Assembly (NCBI GenBank): GCA_049322515.1
Contig: JBMOQW010000027.1
Coordinates: 134,909-198,908 of the forward strand
Direction of reading: 5' to 3'
DNA: 64,000 nucleotides
DNA from: Parasulfuritortus sp049322515
GTDB lineage: Bacteria; Pseudomonadota; Gammaproteobacteria; Burkholderiales; Thiobacillaceae
In this document: piece by piece, positions 1-8,589 of the stretch
Layout: each line of letters opens with the position of its first letter
Numbering within the stretch: position 1 is the stretch's first letter
Program-made: the position numbers and the translations under genes
Notes under the pieces: model-generated
Told to the model about the DNA's origin: nothing
The model's input: the letters and a program-made list of their open reading frames with translations, nothing else
The model's database searches: none

Positions 1-677
1 TAATGCACCTGGGCCGGCGGCAGGCCGTAGTTGAACCGGTAGCGCAACAGCCAGACCAGCGCGATCCGGTCGACCAGGGCGCCCATCAGCCGGCCGAAAC
101 CGGAACTCAATGCCGGATCGAATTCCCGCGCGCGCCGGATCAGGCCATCGTAGTAGGCGCGGTCCAGCGTGGCGTCGAGGATGAAGGGATCGCGGCTGTC
201 CTCGAACGCCTGGCGGGCATTGCGGACGATCTCGGCGTACACGCCCTGCTCCAGGCGGCGGATCAGTTCGCTGACATCCTCGGCGCGCATCAGCGCCTCG
301 GCGTCCAGGCGTGCGAACGGTCCCAAATCGAGCAGGCGCCGGGCCGTGGCGGCGGCCGGTTCGCCAGCCAGCTTGGCCCGGATCAGTGATTTCACGTTGG
401 AGATCTCGAAACGCTCGATCCAGTAGAGCAGGAATGCCCGCTCCGCGCCGGCCAGCACCCGCAGCGCGACCCGCGCCTCCTCGAGCAGGCGGGCGACGAT
501 GCGCGCCTCCAGGGAACGGGGATCGTCGTCACCGCCGACCAGCGCGCCCAGACCGTGCTCGCGCATGCGCGCCGTGAGGGCATCGGCCTCAAGATCGACC
601 CAACCGGTCACCGGTCCGGCCGCGCGCAACCGGGCCTGGAACAGGCTGACTCGGGTCTGGAGATAGGCCGCGCGCAT
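1..677 (-). CDS. V/A-type ATP synthase subunit C (AC39 family), C-terminus off window
   Basis: The frame starts at an ATG 13 bases past the stop of the small stalk gene and runs off the left edge after about 225 codons. The family is usually near 330-350 residues, so roughly a third is missing. The protein is helical and rich in Ala, Arg and Leu, with the pattern of vATP-synt_AC39 subunits: an N-terminal ARLRA-type helix, ALVGG, and later YYDGLIRRAREF and ALVDRIALVWLLRYRFNYG. Subunit C forms the funnel joining the central shaft to the membrane ring in V/A-type rotary ATPases. The upstream stalk subunit supports the call. Whether the enzyme makes ATP or pumps H+ or Na+ cannot be read here, because the c-ring gene lies outside. 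Confidence 0.72.
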   Translation of the reverse strand, partial: MRAAYLQTRVSLFQARLRAAGPVTGWVDLEADALTARMREHGLGALVGGDDDPRSLEARIVARLLEEARVALRVLAGAERAFLLYWIERFEISNVKSLIRAKLAGEPAAATARRLLDLGPFARLDAEALMRAEDVSELIRRLEQGVYAEIVRNARQAFEDSRDPFILDATLDRAYYDGLIRRAREFDPALSSGFGRLMGALVDRIALVWLLRYRFNYGLPPAQVH

Positions 678-690
678 CGGCTCGATCTCG

Positions 691-1008
691 TCAACGTGCC
701 GGGTCCAGCCAGAGCGCCAGCACGGCGGCCACCGCTGCCGCCTCGTTCTGGTCGGCCTGCTCGCGCAACGCCCGCTGCCGGGCTTTATGGCGGTGGGTCA
801 ATTCGACGATCTGGGCTTCGGCGCGAAGCTCGGCCTCGCGCAGGGCCTGGGCCCGTCGCTCGGCCAAATCGGCCTCGAAAGCCGCCTCGCGCCGGGTCCG
901 CGCCTGGTGCAGCTCGGCGATGACCCGCGCCCGTTCCGCCTCGGCGGCGGCGATGACCGCCTCGGCGCGGGCCTCGGCCGCGAGCAGGCGCTTCAGTACT
1001 TCGTCCAT
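691..1008 (-). CDS. V/A-type ATPase peripheral-stalk-like subunit (G/H type)
   Basis: This 105-residue protein is almost entirely charged coiled coil (AEARAEAVIAAAEAERARV onward), with no membrane segment and no globular domain. That composition and length match the G/H peripheral stalk subunit of V/A-type ATPases; subunit E is about 190 residues with a globular end and is a poorer fit. The start chosen is the ATG at 1008 (MDEVLKRLLAAE), preceded by AGGTG; an upstream frame extension to 1074 looks like leader. It precedes the subunit C gene by 13 bases in the same operon. The function rests on context plus composition, so a generic stalk or FliH-like protein cannot be excluded. Confidence 0.6.
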   Translation of the reverse strand: MDEVLKRLLAAEARAEAVIAAAEAERARVIAELHQARTRREAAFEADLAERRAQALREAELRAEAQIVELTHRHKARQRALREQADQNEAAAVAAVLALWLDPAR

Positions 1009-1124
1009 GACACCTAGCGAAGAGTGGGATGCGCTTTCACTATAGACCGCGCCCCACACGACCGCCTCGGGCACGGCGATTTTGCACTATCCTGAAGCCC
1101 CGACTTCGATCCCCGATTTCAGAC

Positions 1125-2183
1125 ATGCGCCGCTTCATCATTGCGCTCAGCCTGCTCACTGGCAGCGCGCTGGCCGGCGATCCCAGCATCCCGCCGGGCC
1201 CGCCCCTGGAAACCCTGCGCCCCCGCCATATCCAATACTGGGACCCGGCCCTGGCCGACCTGCGGGTGTACAGTTCCTACCCCTCGGTGACCTTCCATGA
1301 AGGCCGCCCGACCCTCTGGCACACCGGCCACACCTGGACCGGCCCGAACGGCCTGGACATGGACGTCGACCGCTTCACCCGCCAGACCGGACCGCGCCTG
1401 GATGCGCTGGGCGCGCCGGAAACCCTGGCCCGGCTCACCGACCTGATCGACGACGTGTTCGATCCCGCGCAACCGGACCGCCTCGCCCGGCAACGCTCGC
1501 TGTCGCGCGCCCATGTGATCCACGACCCCGAGCTGGGCTATGTCGGCCTGGTCAGCGTCTATCCCGAATTCGGCGTCTACCTGCGCCCCGCCCTGATCAC
1601 CTCGAAGACCGGCGAACCCGGCACCTGGCGCTACCTCGGCCAGTTGCCCGGCGACCCGGCAGAAGCGGCGGCCCGGCAAGTGATCTACAGCGACGGCGGC
1701 GGACTGTTCCGAACCAAGGACCAGCGCTGGCGCCTCTATTTGAACGGCTATGCCGAGGGCGCGTTGTCGATCCTGGAAGCCGACACCCTGGCCGGCCCCT
1801 GGCGTCCCCTGCGCGACGCCACCGGCGCGCCGCGCCTGATCAAGGTCGAGCCGGGGCCCGACCCGATCCTGTTCCCGCATCTGCTCCGGGTGTCGGACAG
1901 CGAATGGCACCTCTGGCTCTGCAACCGCTGGATTCCCACCGAAATCTGGCACTACGTCTCCGACAACGGACTCGACTTCAAGCCCTACGGCACGCAGCCG
2001 GAAATCGTCCGCGGCCCCGACCAGCCCGGCTTCAAGGGCCTTCGCGCCCATGTCTCGGCAGACGGCACCCGGATCATCGGCCTGCTGCCGATCTGGGACG
2101 AATCGGTGCGCCCGGCGGAATGGCGGCTTTATGCGACTTCGATGCCGGTGGGATTGGCGCCGACCGGACTACCAGCGCGTTGA
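1125..2183 (+). CDS. Secreted protein of unknown function, possibly beta-propeller (glycosidase-like)
   Basis: The frame begins at ATG 1125 with a clear Sec signal peptide (MRRFIIALSLLTGSALA, cleavage before GDPS), giving a 352-residue exported protein. An upstream frame extension lacks a signal and was not used. The mature part is rich in Trp, Tyr, Asp and Gly, with repeated short stretches such as HTWTGPNGLDMDVDRF, VIYSDGGGLFR, WRLYLNGYAEG and EWHLWLCNRW. These recall the blades of five-bladed propellers of the GH43/GH32 type, but I cannot identify a catalytic triad with confidence. It stands alone, divergent from the ATPase operon. Treat it as an exported protein of unknown role; the propeller idea is inference. 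Confidence 0.6.
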   Translation: MRRFIIALSLLTGSALAGDPSIPPGPPLETLRPRHIQYWDPALADLRVYSSYPSVTFHEGRPTLWHTGHTWTGPNGLDMDVDRFTRQTGPRLDALGAPETLARLTDLIDDVFDPAQPDRLARQRSLSRAHVIHDPELGYVGLVSVYPEFGVYLRPALITSKTGEPGTWRYLGQLPGDPAEAAARQVIYSDGGGLFRTKDQRWRLYLNGYAEGALSILEADTLAGPWRPLRDATGAPRLIKVEPGPDPILFPHLLRVSDSEWHLWLCNRWIPTEIWHYVSDNGLDFKPYGTQPEIVRGPDQPGFKGLRAHVSADGTRIIGLLPIWDESVRPAEWRLYATSMPVGLAPTGLPAR

Positions 2184-2257
2184 TCGGTGTCCAGTTCAAG
2201 GAAGTCATGTGAAGAACCCATATTTGAAGTTCTCAAAAAGCAGAACAAATACAACAC

Positions 2258-2277
2258 GATTAACCGTATGATTAATC
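2258..2277 (+). promoter_or_regulatory. Inverted repeat upstream of the toxin-antitoxin pair, candidate autoregulatory operator
   Basis: GATTAA-N8-TTAATC is a perfect 6-bp inverted repeat ending 25 bases before the antitoxin start. It overlaps a TATGAT that could act as a -10 hexamer. Phd/YefM antitoxins repress their own promoters by binding such palindromes. The surrounding 2220-2290 stretch is clearly more AT-rich than its neighbours. Binding is inferred. Confidence 0.45.
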
Positions 2278-2302
2278 ACACTCAACCACTCAGCAGCCCA
2301 TC

Positions 2303-2560
2303 ATGACCCAAATCAGCGCCAACGAACTGAAAACCAAAGGCATTGCCGCCATCGAAGCCGCACTGGCCGATCAGCCAGAAGCCATCGTTTCCGTGCGTGG
2401 CAAGGAGCGCTTCGTGGTGATGGCGCTCAGCCACTATCACTACCTGCGCGAATGCGAACTGGAAGCCGCCCTGGCCGAAACCCGCGCAGACCTCGCGGCC
2501 GGCCGCAGCGTGAAGGAATCGCCCGAAGCCCACCTGGCCCGGCTGGATGCCCTGCCGTGA
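2303..2560 (+). CDS. Type II antitoxin, Phd/YefM family
   Basis: The protein has 85 residues. The N-terminal half (MTQISANELKTKGIAAIEAAL) has the beta-alpha DNA-binding layout of Phd/YefM antitoxins, followed by the VSVRGKERFVVMALSHYHYLRE core and a charged, probably disordered C-terminal arm (LAAGRSVKESPEAHLARLDALP) that would bind the toxin. The stop codon overlaps the GTG start of the next gene (GTGA), which is typical of translationally coupled toxin-antitoxin pairs. It would neutralise the partner toxin and repress the promoter at the inverted repeat just upstream. The Shine-Dalgarno sequence is weak. Confidence 0.85.
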   Translation: MTQISANELKTKGIAAIEAALADQPEAIVSVRGKERFVVMALSHYHYLRECELEAALAETRADLAAGRSVKESPEAHLARLDALP

Positions 2561-2838
2561 GCTACACGCTGGTCTTCAGTGACCAGTACACGCGGCGGGC
2601 TGCACGCTTTCTGAAACGGCATCCTGACCTGCGCCAGCAATACCTGAAGACGCTGCAACTTCTGGAGGTCAACCCGTACCACCCTTCCCTCCGCCTGCAC
2701 CCCCTGTGTGGCCGACTCGCTGGATTACATTCCGTGTCGATCAACCTGTCCTACCGCATCACCATCGAATTCCTGATCCAGGACCACGAGATCATTCCGA
2801 TCAATGTCGGCGACCACGATGCTAGAAACCGCAGTTGA
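2557..2838 (+). CDS. Type II toxin, RelE/ParE superfamily (YafQ/RelE-like mRNA interferase)
   Basis: A 93-residue toxin that starts at GTG 2557 inside the antitoxin stop. The pattern YTRRAARFLKRHPDLRQQYLKTLQLLEVNPYHPSLRLHPL, then LSYRITIEFLIQDHEIIPINVGDHD, is that of RelE/StbE-family toxins: two N-terminal helices, a four-strand sheet, and a conserved Arg plus a C-terminal GDHD. Toxins of this type cleave mRNA at the ribosomal A site; some ParE relatives instead inhibit gyrase, and this sequence fits the RelE side better. The order antitoxin-toxin with overlap is standard. No frameshift is seen, so the pair looks intact. Confidence 0.85.
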   Translation: MSYTLVFSDQYTRRAARFLKRHPDLRQQYLKTLQLLEVNPYHPSLRLHPLCGRLAGLHSVSINLSYRITIEFLIQDHEIIPINVGDHDARNRS

Positions 2839-2861
2839 CCACTTCTTAGTTCCTGGGATGT

Positions 2862-2883
2862 CTCATGAATACTGAGTTTTTTT
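2862..2883 (+). terminator. Weak intrinsic terminator candidate after the toxin gene
   Basis: A short CTCA/TGAG stem is followed at once by seven T residues (2877-2883). The stem is only four pairs, so termination strength is doubtful. The rest of the gap up to 3119 holds a TCACCC-N3-GGGTGA palindrome (2898-2912) and no credible gene. Confidence 0.3.
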
Positions 2884-3119
2884 GCCTTCGGCCACAGTCA
2901 CCCATCGGGTGAGCCGCGACGCAGCCTCAGGCGCGTCCAACTGCGGTTTCAAAGGGGATTTCATCCCTCATGGTCACCCTTCCACCCAGCCAGCCCCAGT
3001 CGGCAATAGGGGGCCGGCCCGTGCTATTCCAGAAATCATTTGCGGGCCGGATCCATACCAAAAATCCTTGAACTGAATATCCCTCCCTTCAAGAACCATG
3101 GGGTTCCCGCTGGGCGCCC

Positions 3120-4916
<1,797 letters not shown>

Positions 4917-4922
4917 ATTGGT

Positions 4923-5363
4923 TTACTCGCTCAAAAGGGCGTCGAGGATGCGGTATTGCGCCTGGGCCTCGCTGCTTTCGCTACCCTCGCCGCCGGCGAT
5001 GACCGCGCAGGTGCGCGCCATGCGGGCGGCCATGGCCGCGTCCCAGGCGAGGCTGTCCGAGGCCGGCTTGACACAGTTGAGCGCCGCCTTGGCGACGAAA
5101 TGGCCGGCCTGGTCGGCCCAGTCGGTCTCGCGCCCGCACTGGGTGTAGCTTTCCACGCTGGCGCTCTTGACCGCTTGGTACATCGCCGCGAGTTCCACGT
5201 CCGTGATGTCAGGGCGTTTTGCGGCGTTCACCGCGCCTGCGATGCGTACGTCATCGGCCAGGGCCAGCACACTTTCGACGAAGCGTGCCGCCGCCAGGCG
5301 CTGCCTGGCCGGGTCGAGACGACCAAGCGCGGCCTTGAAGTCCTTGTCGTTGAGGATGGCCAT
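4923..5363 (-). CDS. Uncharacterised 146-residue protein inside the hydrogenase operon
   Basis: I do not recognise a named family. The protein is soluble and mostly helical, with no signal peptide or membrane segment. Three cysteines are present (in YTQCGRE, ALNCVKPA and ARTCAVIAGG), too scattered for an obvious Fe-S motif. It sits three bases after the isp2 stop and six bases before the hynL start, so it is almost certainly co-translated with them. In the best-known Isp hydrogenase operons isp2 is followed directly by the large subunit, so this gene is an addition. A role as accessory or assembly factor for the large subunit, or as a linker between Isp2 and the catalytic dimer, is only inferred from position. 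Confidence 0.8.
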   Translation of the reverse strand: MAILNDKDFKAALGRLDPARQRLAAARFVESVLALADDVRIAGAVNAAKRPDITDVELAAMYQAVKSASVESYTQCGRETDWADQAGHFVAKAALNCVKPASDSLAWDAAMAARMARTCAVIAGGEGSESSEAQAQYRILDALLSE

Positions 5364-5366
5364 GGC

Positions 5367-6632
5367 TCAGTCTCCTTGGTCCGGGATATGTTCGGCAATG
5401 GTTTCGGTCAGGCCGATCACGGGGATGTCCATCTGGTAGTGCTCCAGCCCTTCTTCCAGCACGATGCGGCAGTTGGCGCAGGCGGTCACCAGACGGTCGG
5501 GCTTCACGGCGTCGAGCTGCGATTTCTTCTTCTTAAAGGCTTCGAGGCGGAGTGCCTCGCCCTCCTCGATGGCCGAGGCGCCGCCGCCGCCCCCGCAACA
5601 CCAGTTCATGAACCCGGCGTCGGGCATCTCGACGAAATTGCTGGCGATCTGCTGCATCAGGTCGCGCTGCTGCTGGATCACGCCGCCGCGCCGGGCCAGC
5701 TGGCAGGGGTCGTGGAAGGTCAGGCGGTCGGTCTCCATGCCCTCGGTCTTGAGCAGGCCCGCCTTCTGGAACTCGCCCAGCACCTCGATGATGTGCTTGA
5801 CCTCGAAGGTGAACGGCCGGCCGACCAGGTTGGCGCCTTCCCACCTCAACGCGGTATAGGCGTGGCCGCATTCCGGGCTGATCACGCATTTCACCTTGAG
5901 CTTTTCGGCACCGTCGACGATGCGCGAGACGATCACCCGGGCGAGGTCGGAATTGCCGATCTGCATGCCGGCGTTGGTGGCCTCGAAGGCGGTCGAACAG
6001 AGCGTCCAGGTCTTGCCGGCCTGCTTCATGATCTTGGCGATGGCGGCCAGGTACTCGGGGAAGTTGATGATCTCCATGGACGACAGCATGACCATGTACT
6101 CGGCGCCTTCCTGGTCGAGCGGAATCGGGATGCCGTAGTCCTCCTCGACGTGCTTCATCTGCGCCTTCACGGCCGGCAGCTTGACGCCCATCGGACTGCC
6201 GATGGTGATGGTGCGGTTGGCCGCGCCCTTGATGCCCTCGGGTGCGTTGCCGGACGCCGACATGCCTTCGCGCAGCTTGCGCACCATGTAGACGATGTCG
6301 TTGCCGACCGGACAGACCACCGAGCAGCGCCCGCACAGGGTGCATGAGTTGTAGACCAGCTCCTGCCACTCGGCCAGCTCGGCATCGGTGACCGGCTTGG
6401 AGAGATGGAGCAGCTTCATCACCCGGCCGAGCAGGGTGTATTCCTGGGTGTAGACCCGGCGCAAGGGCTCCAGCTTGTGGATCGGCGTGTACTTCGGGTC
6501 GCCGGTCTCGGTGTAGAACAGGCAGGCCTCGGCGCACAAGCCGCAGTGCACGCAGCTGTTGAAATAACTGGCGATCGGCGCGTCGATGACTTCCTTGAGG
6601 ACGCGGACGCCTTTTTCGAGAGTGGCGCTCAT
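5367..6632 (-). CDS. isp2: Isp2, HdrD-like iron-sulfur protein of the hydrogenase
   Basis: The protein has 421 residues from the ATG at 6632. Two N-terminal [4Fe-4S] motifs are clear: CVHCGLCAEAC (Cys27-37, completed by a downstream residue) and CTLCGRCSVVCP (Cys97-107). The C-terminal half has two CCG-type domains, as in heterodisulfide reductase HdrD/HdrB and DsrK: a CVISPECGH-FHDPCQ stretch and WCCGGGGG-CANC. In Isp-type hydrogenases this subunit sits on the cytoplasmic side and takes electrons from Isp1, possibly to a thiol/disulfide couple. The frame stays open upstream to 6878, but that part is the unusual junction DNA and not conserved protein. A GGAG lies eight bases before the ATG. 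Confidence 0.92.
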   Translation of the reverse strand: MSATLEKGVRVLKEVIDAPIASYFNSCVHCGLCAEACLFYTETGDPKYTPIHKLEPLRRVYTQEYTLLGRVMKLLHLSKPVTDAELAEWQELVYNSCTLCGRCSVVCPVGNDIVYMVRKLREGMSASGNAPEGIKGAANRTITIGSPMGVKLPAVKAQMKHVEEDYGIPIPLDQEGAEYMVMLSSMEIINFPEYLAAIAKIMKQAGKTWTLCSTAFEATNAGMQIGNSDLARVIVSRIVDGAEKLKVKCVISPECGHAYTALRWEGANLVGRPFTFEVKHIIEVLGEFQKAGLLKTEGMETDRLTFHDPCQLARRGGVIQQQRDLMQQIASNFVEMPDAGFMNWCCGGGGGASAIEEGEALRLEAFKKKKSQLDAVKPDRLVTACANCRIVLEEGLEHYQMDIPVIGLTETIAEHIPDQGD

Positions 6633-6811
6633 ACCGCTCGCTCCATAACGGTGGTTGATTGTCGAGTGTTTCCACGTCGCTCGCCGCCGGCATTGGCTTC
6701 GGCCGCCACTTCGTGGCTTGACGCGCGCAACGCGCGCATTAGCCTGCGCCGAAACTTCGTTTTCGCGGCCGGTCGCATCCCCGCTACGCGGGGCCCCTGC
6801 TCCCTGCTCAT
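6629..6811 (-). CDS. 60-codon linker frame between isp1 and isp2, formed by inserted palindromic DNA
   Basis: An open frame of 60 codons fills the whole gap between isp1 and isp2. Its ATG overlaps the isp1 stop (ATGA) and its TGA overlaps the isp2 start (ATGA). The 10-base string CGGTATGAGC occurs at both ends, like a target-site duplication. The peptide is Arg- and Ala-rich and low in complexity (FRRRLMRALRASSHEVAAEA) and resembles no protein I know. The underlying DNA is a chain of hairpins. The simplest reading is that an insertion split an isp1-isp2 overlap while keeping translation coupled. Whether the peptide accumulates is unknown. Confidence 0.4.
   Translation of the reverse strand: MSREQGPRVAGMRPAAKTKFRRRLMRALRASSHEVAAEANAGGERRGNTRQSTTVMERAV
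6705..6793. repeat. Array of four short perfect or near-perfect hairpins in the isp1-isp2 gap
   Basis: Four palindromes with three-base loops follow one another: GCCAC-TTC-GTGGC (6705-6717), GCGCGC-AAC-GCGCGC (6723-6737), CGAAAC-TTC-GTTTTCG with one bulged T (6750-6765), and CCCCGC-TAC-GCGGGG (6779-6793). The last, with its flank GGTCGCATC on one side and GCCCCT on the other, recurs with small changes at 50416-50439 next to kdsA. This looks like a REP-like palindromic element. Confidence 0.6.
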
Positions 6812-7467
6812 ACCGGCACCCCCTTGTGGCCATTGACGGTTCCGTTGAACCAGCGCGAACCGAACACCGTGAAGGCATGGAACAGCTTGGTGAACGGCAG
6901 CACCGCGAGCAGCACTTCGACGCTGAGGATGTGCAGGGCCAGCATCGTGGTGTACGGGAACAGCAGGTGCTGCACGGCCAACCAGCCGGTCAGCACGGGC
7001 AGGAAGGTCACCACCCAGGTGAACCAGTCCTCCGGGGTGCTGAGATAGCGCTTGACCGGCTGCTTGATGCGGTCGACCAGCACCGCGACCAGGGCGACCA
7101 GGGTCACCACGGTAACGAGATCCACCACCTGCGACGGCAAGCCCGGCCAGGACAGGCCGATGAGCCCCTCGACCAGTTTGATGTGCGGCGCGAACAGGAA
7201 CACGATCACGGCCAGGCCGATGTGGAAGACGTAACCACCAATGTAGGTCACCGGCGAGCGCTTGACGTAGCCTTCGGGCGGGATCGAACGCCGGAACACG
7301 GTATGCCAGCCCGAGGCACCTGGCGCGTGGCGCGGCGCCGAGAGGTCCTTTTTGCGGCCCAGGCTGTAGATCTCGATCAGGCGCCAGATCACGCCCAGCA
7401 CGAAGATCGCCAGCGCGATGTCGAGGCCGGGGCCGCGCACCCAGGTCAGGAATTGCAGTTCGGTCAT
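6808..7467 (-). CDS. isp1: Isp1, membrane cytochrome b-like subunit of the hydrogenase
   Basis: The protein has 219 residues with about five membrane helices (near 17-36, 77-97, 115-132, 149-168, 177-197). Histidines inside or at the ends of helices (His82, His95, His167, His179, His197) are candidate haem b ligands. The layout resembles NarI/DsrM-type quinone-reactive cytochromes b, and in Isp hydrogenases this subunit passes electrons from the periplasmic HynSL dimer across the membrane to Isp2. The ATG overlaps the hynS stop by ATGA. At its own end the TGA overlaps the ATG of the linker frame rather than of isp2 directly, which is the unusual feature of this operon. Confidence 0.93.
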   Translation of the reverse strand: MTELQFLTWVRGPGLDIALAIFVLGVIWRLIEIYSLGRKKDLSAPRHAPGASGWHTVFRRSIPPEGYVKRSPVTYIGGYVFHIGLAVIVFLFAPHIKLVEGLIGLSWPGLPSQVVDLVTVVTLVALVAVLVDRIKQPVKRYLSTPEDWFTWVVTFLPVLTGWLAVQHLLFPYTTMLALHILSVEVLLAVLPFTKLFHAFTVFGSRWFNGTVNGHKGVPV

Positions 7468-8552
7468 GACGATTTCTCCAGATCAGCCAGCGTGGTCGTT
7501 TCATGGCCGGCCTTGGCGGCGCCCTTCTTGGCCTGGTTCGACACGGTCACCGCGACGCCCGCAACGGCACCGGCGACGGCCGCGCCGGTCGCCATCTTGA
7601 GCGGACGGGCCGGCATCGACAGGGCCTTGTAGAAACCGCCGGCATCCCAGAAGTCCGGTTCCGAGCAACCCAGGCAACCATGGCCGGATTCCACCGGCCA
7701 GGAGGTGCCATCGTTCCACTTCACGCTGGCGCAGGCGTTGTAGGTCACCGGGCCTTTGCAGCCCAGCTCGAACAGGCACCAGCCCTTGCGCGCGCCCTCG
7801 TCATCGAAGGTCTTGGCGAACTTGCCCTGGTCATAGAACGGCCGTCGGTAGCAGCGGTCGTGGATGGTCTCGCCGTAGAAGGCCTTGGGCCGGCCCCGCG
7901 TATCCAGCTCGGGCAAGGTGCCGAAGGTGAGGAAATGCGCCAGCACGCCGGTCATCACCACCGGGATGGGCGGGCAGCCGGGGATGTTGACGATCGGCTT
8001 GTCCTTGATGATGTCGGACACCGCGACCGCGCCGGTCGGGTTCGGATTCGCCTTGGGCAGGCCGCCGTAGGCCGCGCAGGACCCCATGGCGACGATGGCG
8101 GCGGCGCCCTGGGCGACGTCCTTGAGCAGATCGAGGTTGCTGCGCCCGGCGATGCAGGAATAGGCGCCGTCCAGCCCGGTGGCCACCGAGCCGTCCACCA
8201 CCAGCAGATACTTGCCCCGGTTGCGCTCGATCGCCGCGTGCAGGGCCGCTTCGGCCTGGTGCCCGGCGGCGGCCATCAGGGTCTCCTGGTAATCGAGCGA
8301 GATCATGTCGAACAGCATGGCCTCGATGCTGGGCGAATGCGACCGGGTGATCGACTCGGTGCAGCCGGTGCACTCCTGGAACGGCAGCCAGATCACCGAC
8401 GGCCGGGGCGCGCTGGCCAGGGCTGCGGCCATGGCCTGGCCGGCGCTCGGCGGCAAGGCCATGAGCGACGCCAGGGTGGCGCAGTACTTGAGAAAGGTTC
8501 GCCGGGACACGCCCTCGCCGGCCAGGTGTTGCACGATTCGGTTGTCAGGCAT
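7464..8552 (-). CDS. hynS: [NiFe] hydrogenase small subunit, Tat-exported, with C-terminal anchor
   Basis: The protein has 362 residues from ATG 8552, preceded by GAGGAGACC. A twin-arginine signal (SRRTFLKYC, residues 16-24) exports the folded dimer. Cluster ligands are visible: proximal [4Fe-4S] Cys61, Cys64, Cys159, Cys193; distal His231, Cys234, Cys259, Cys265; medial Cys274, Cys293, Cys296. The proximal site reads CTGC and CAAYGG, lacking the two extra cysteines of the oxygen-tolerant six-Cys site. A hydrophobic Ala/Gly/Val segment (about 320-338) can anchor it in the membrane next to Isp1. The Tat signal implies that the catalytic dimer faces the periplasm. Confidence 0.96.
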   Translation of the reverse strand: MPDNRIVQHLAGEGVSRRTFLKYCATLASLMALPPSAGQAMAAALASAPRPSVIWLPFQECTGCTESITRSHSPSIEAMLFDMISLDYQETLMAAAGHQAEAALHAAIERNRGKYLLVVDGSVATGLDGAYSCIAGRSNLDLLKDVAQGAAAIVAMGSCAAYGGLPKANPNPTGAVAVSDIIKDKPIVNIPGCPPIPVVMTGVLAHFLTFGTLPELDTRGRPKAFYGETIHDRCYRRPFYDQGKFAKTFDDEGARKGWCLFELGCKGPVTYNACASVKWNDGTSWPVESGHGCLGCSEPDFWDAGGFYKALSMPARPLKMATGAAVAGAVAGVAVTVSNQAKKGAAKAGHETTTLADLEKSS

Positions 8553-8589
8553 GATGGTGTGGTCTCCTCGCTGCCAAAAACTTACCCGG

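Noticed and set aside
2898..2912. TCACCC-N3-GGGTGA palindrome as terminator of the hydrogenase operon
   Set aside because: It lies over 200 bases beyond hynL and has no T-run on the minus strand; a regulatory role cannot be assigned.
6633..6878. Upstream extension of the isp2 frame
   Set aside because: It runs through the hairpin DNA and into isp1; Isp2 homologues begin close to the first CxxC motif and the ATG at 6632 has a ribosome site.
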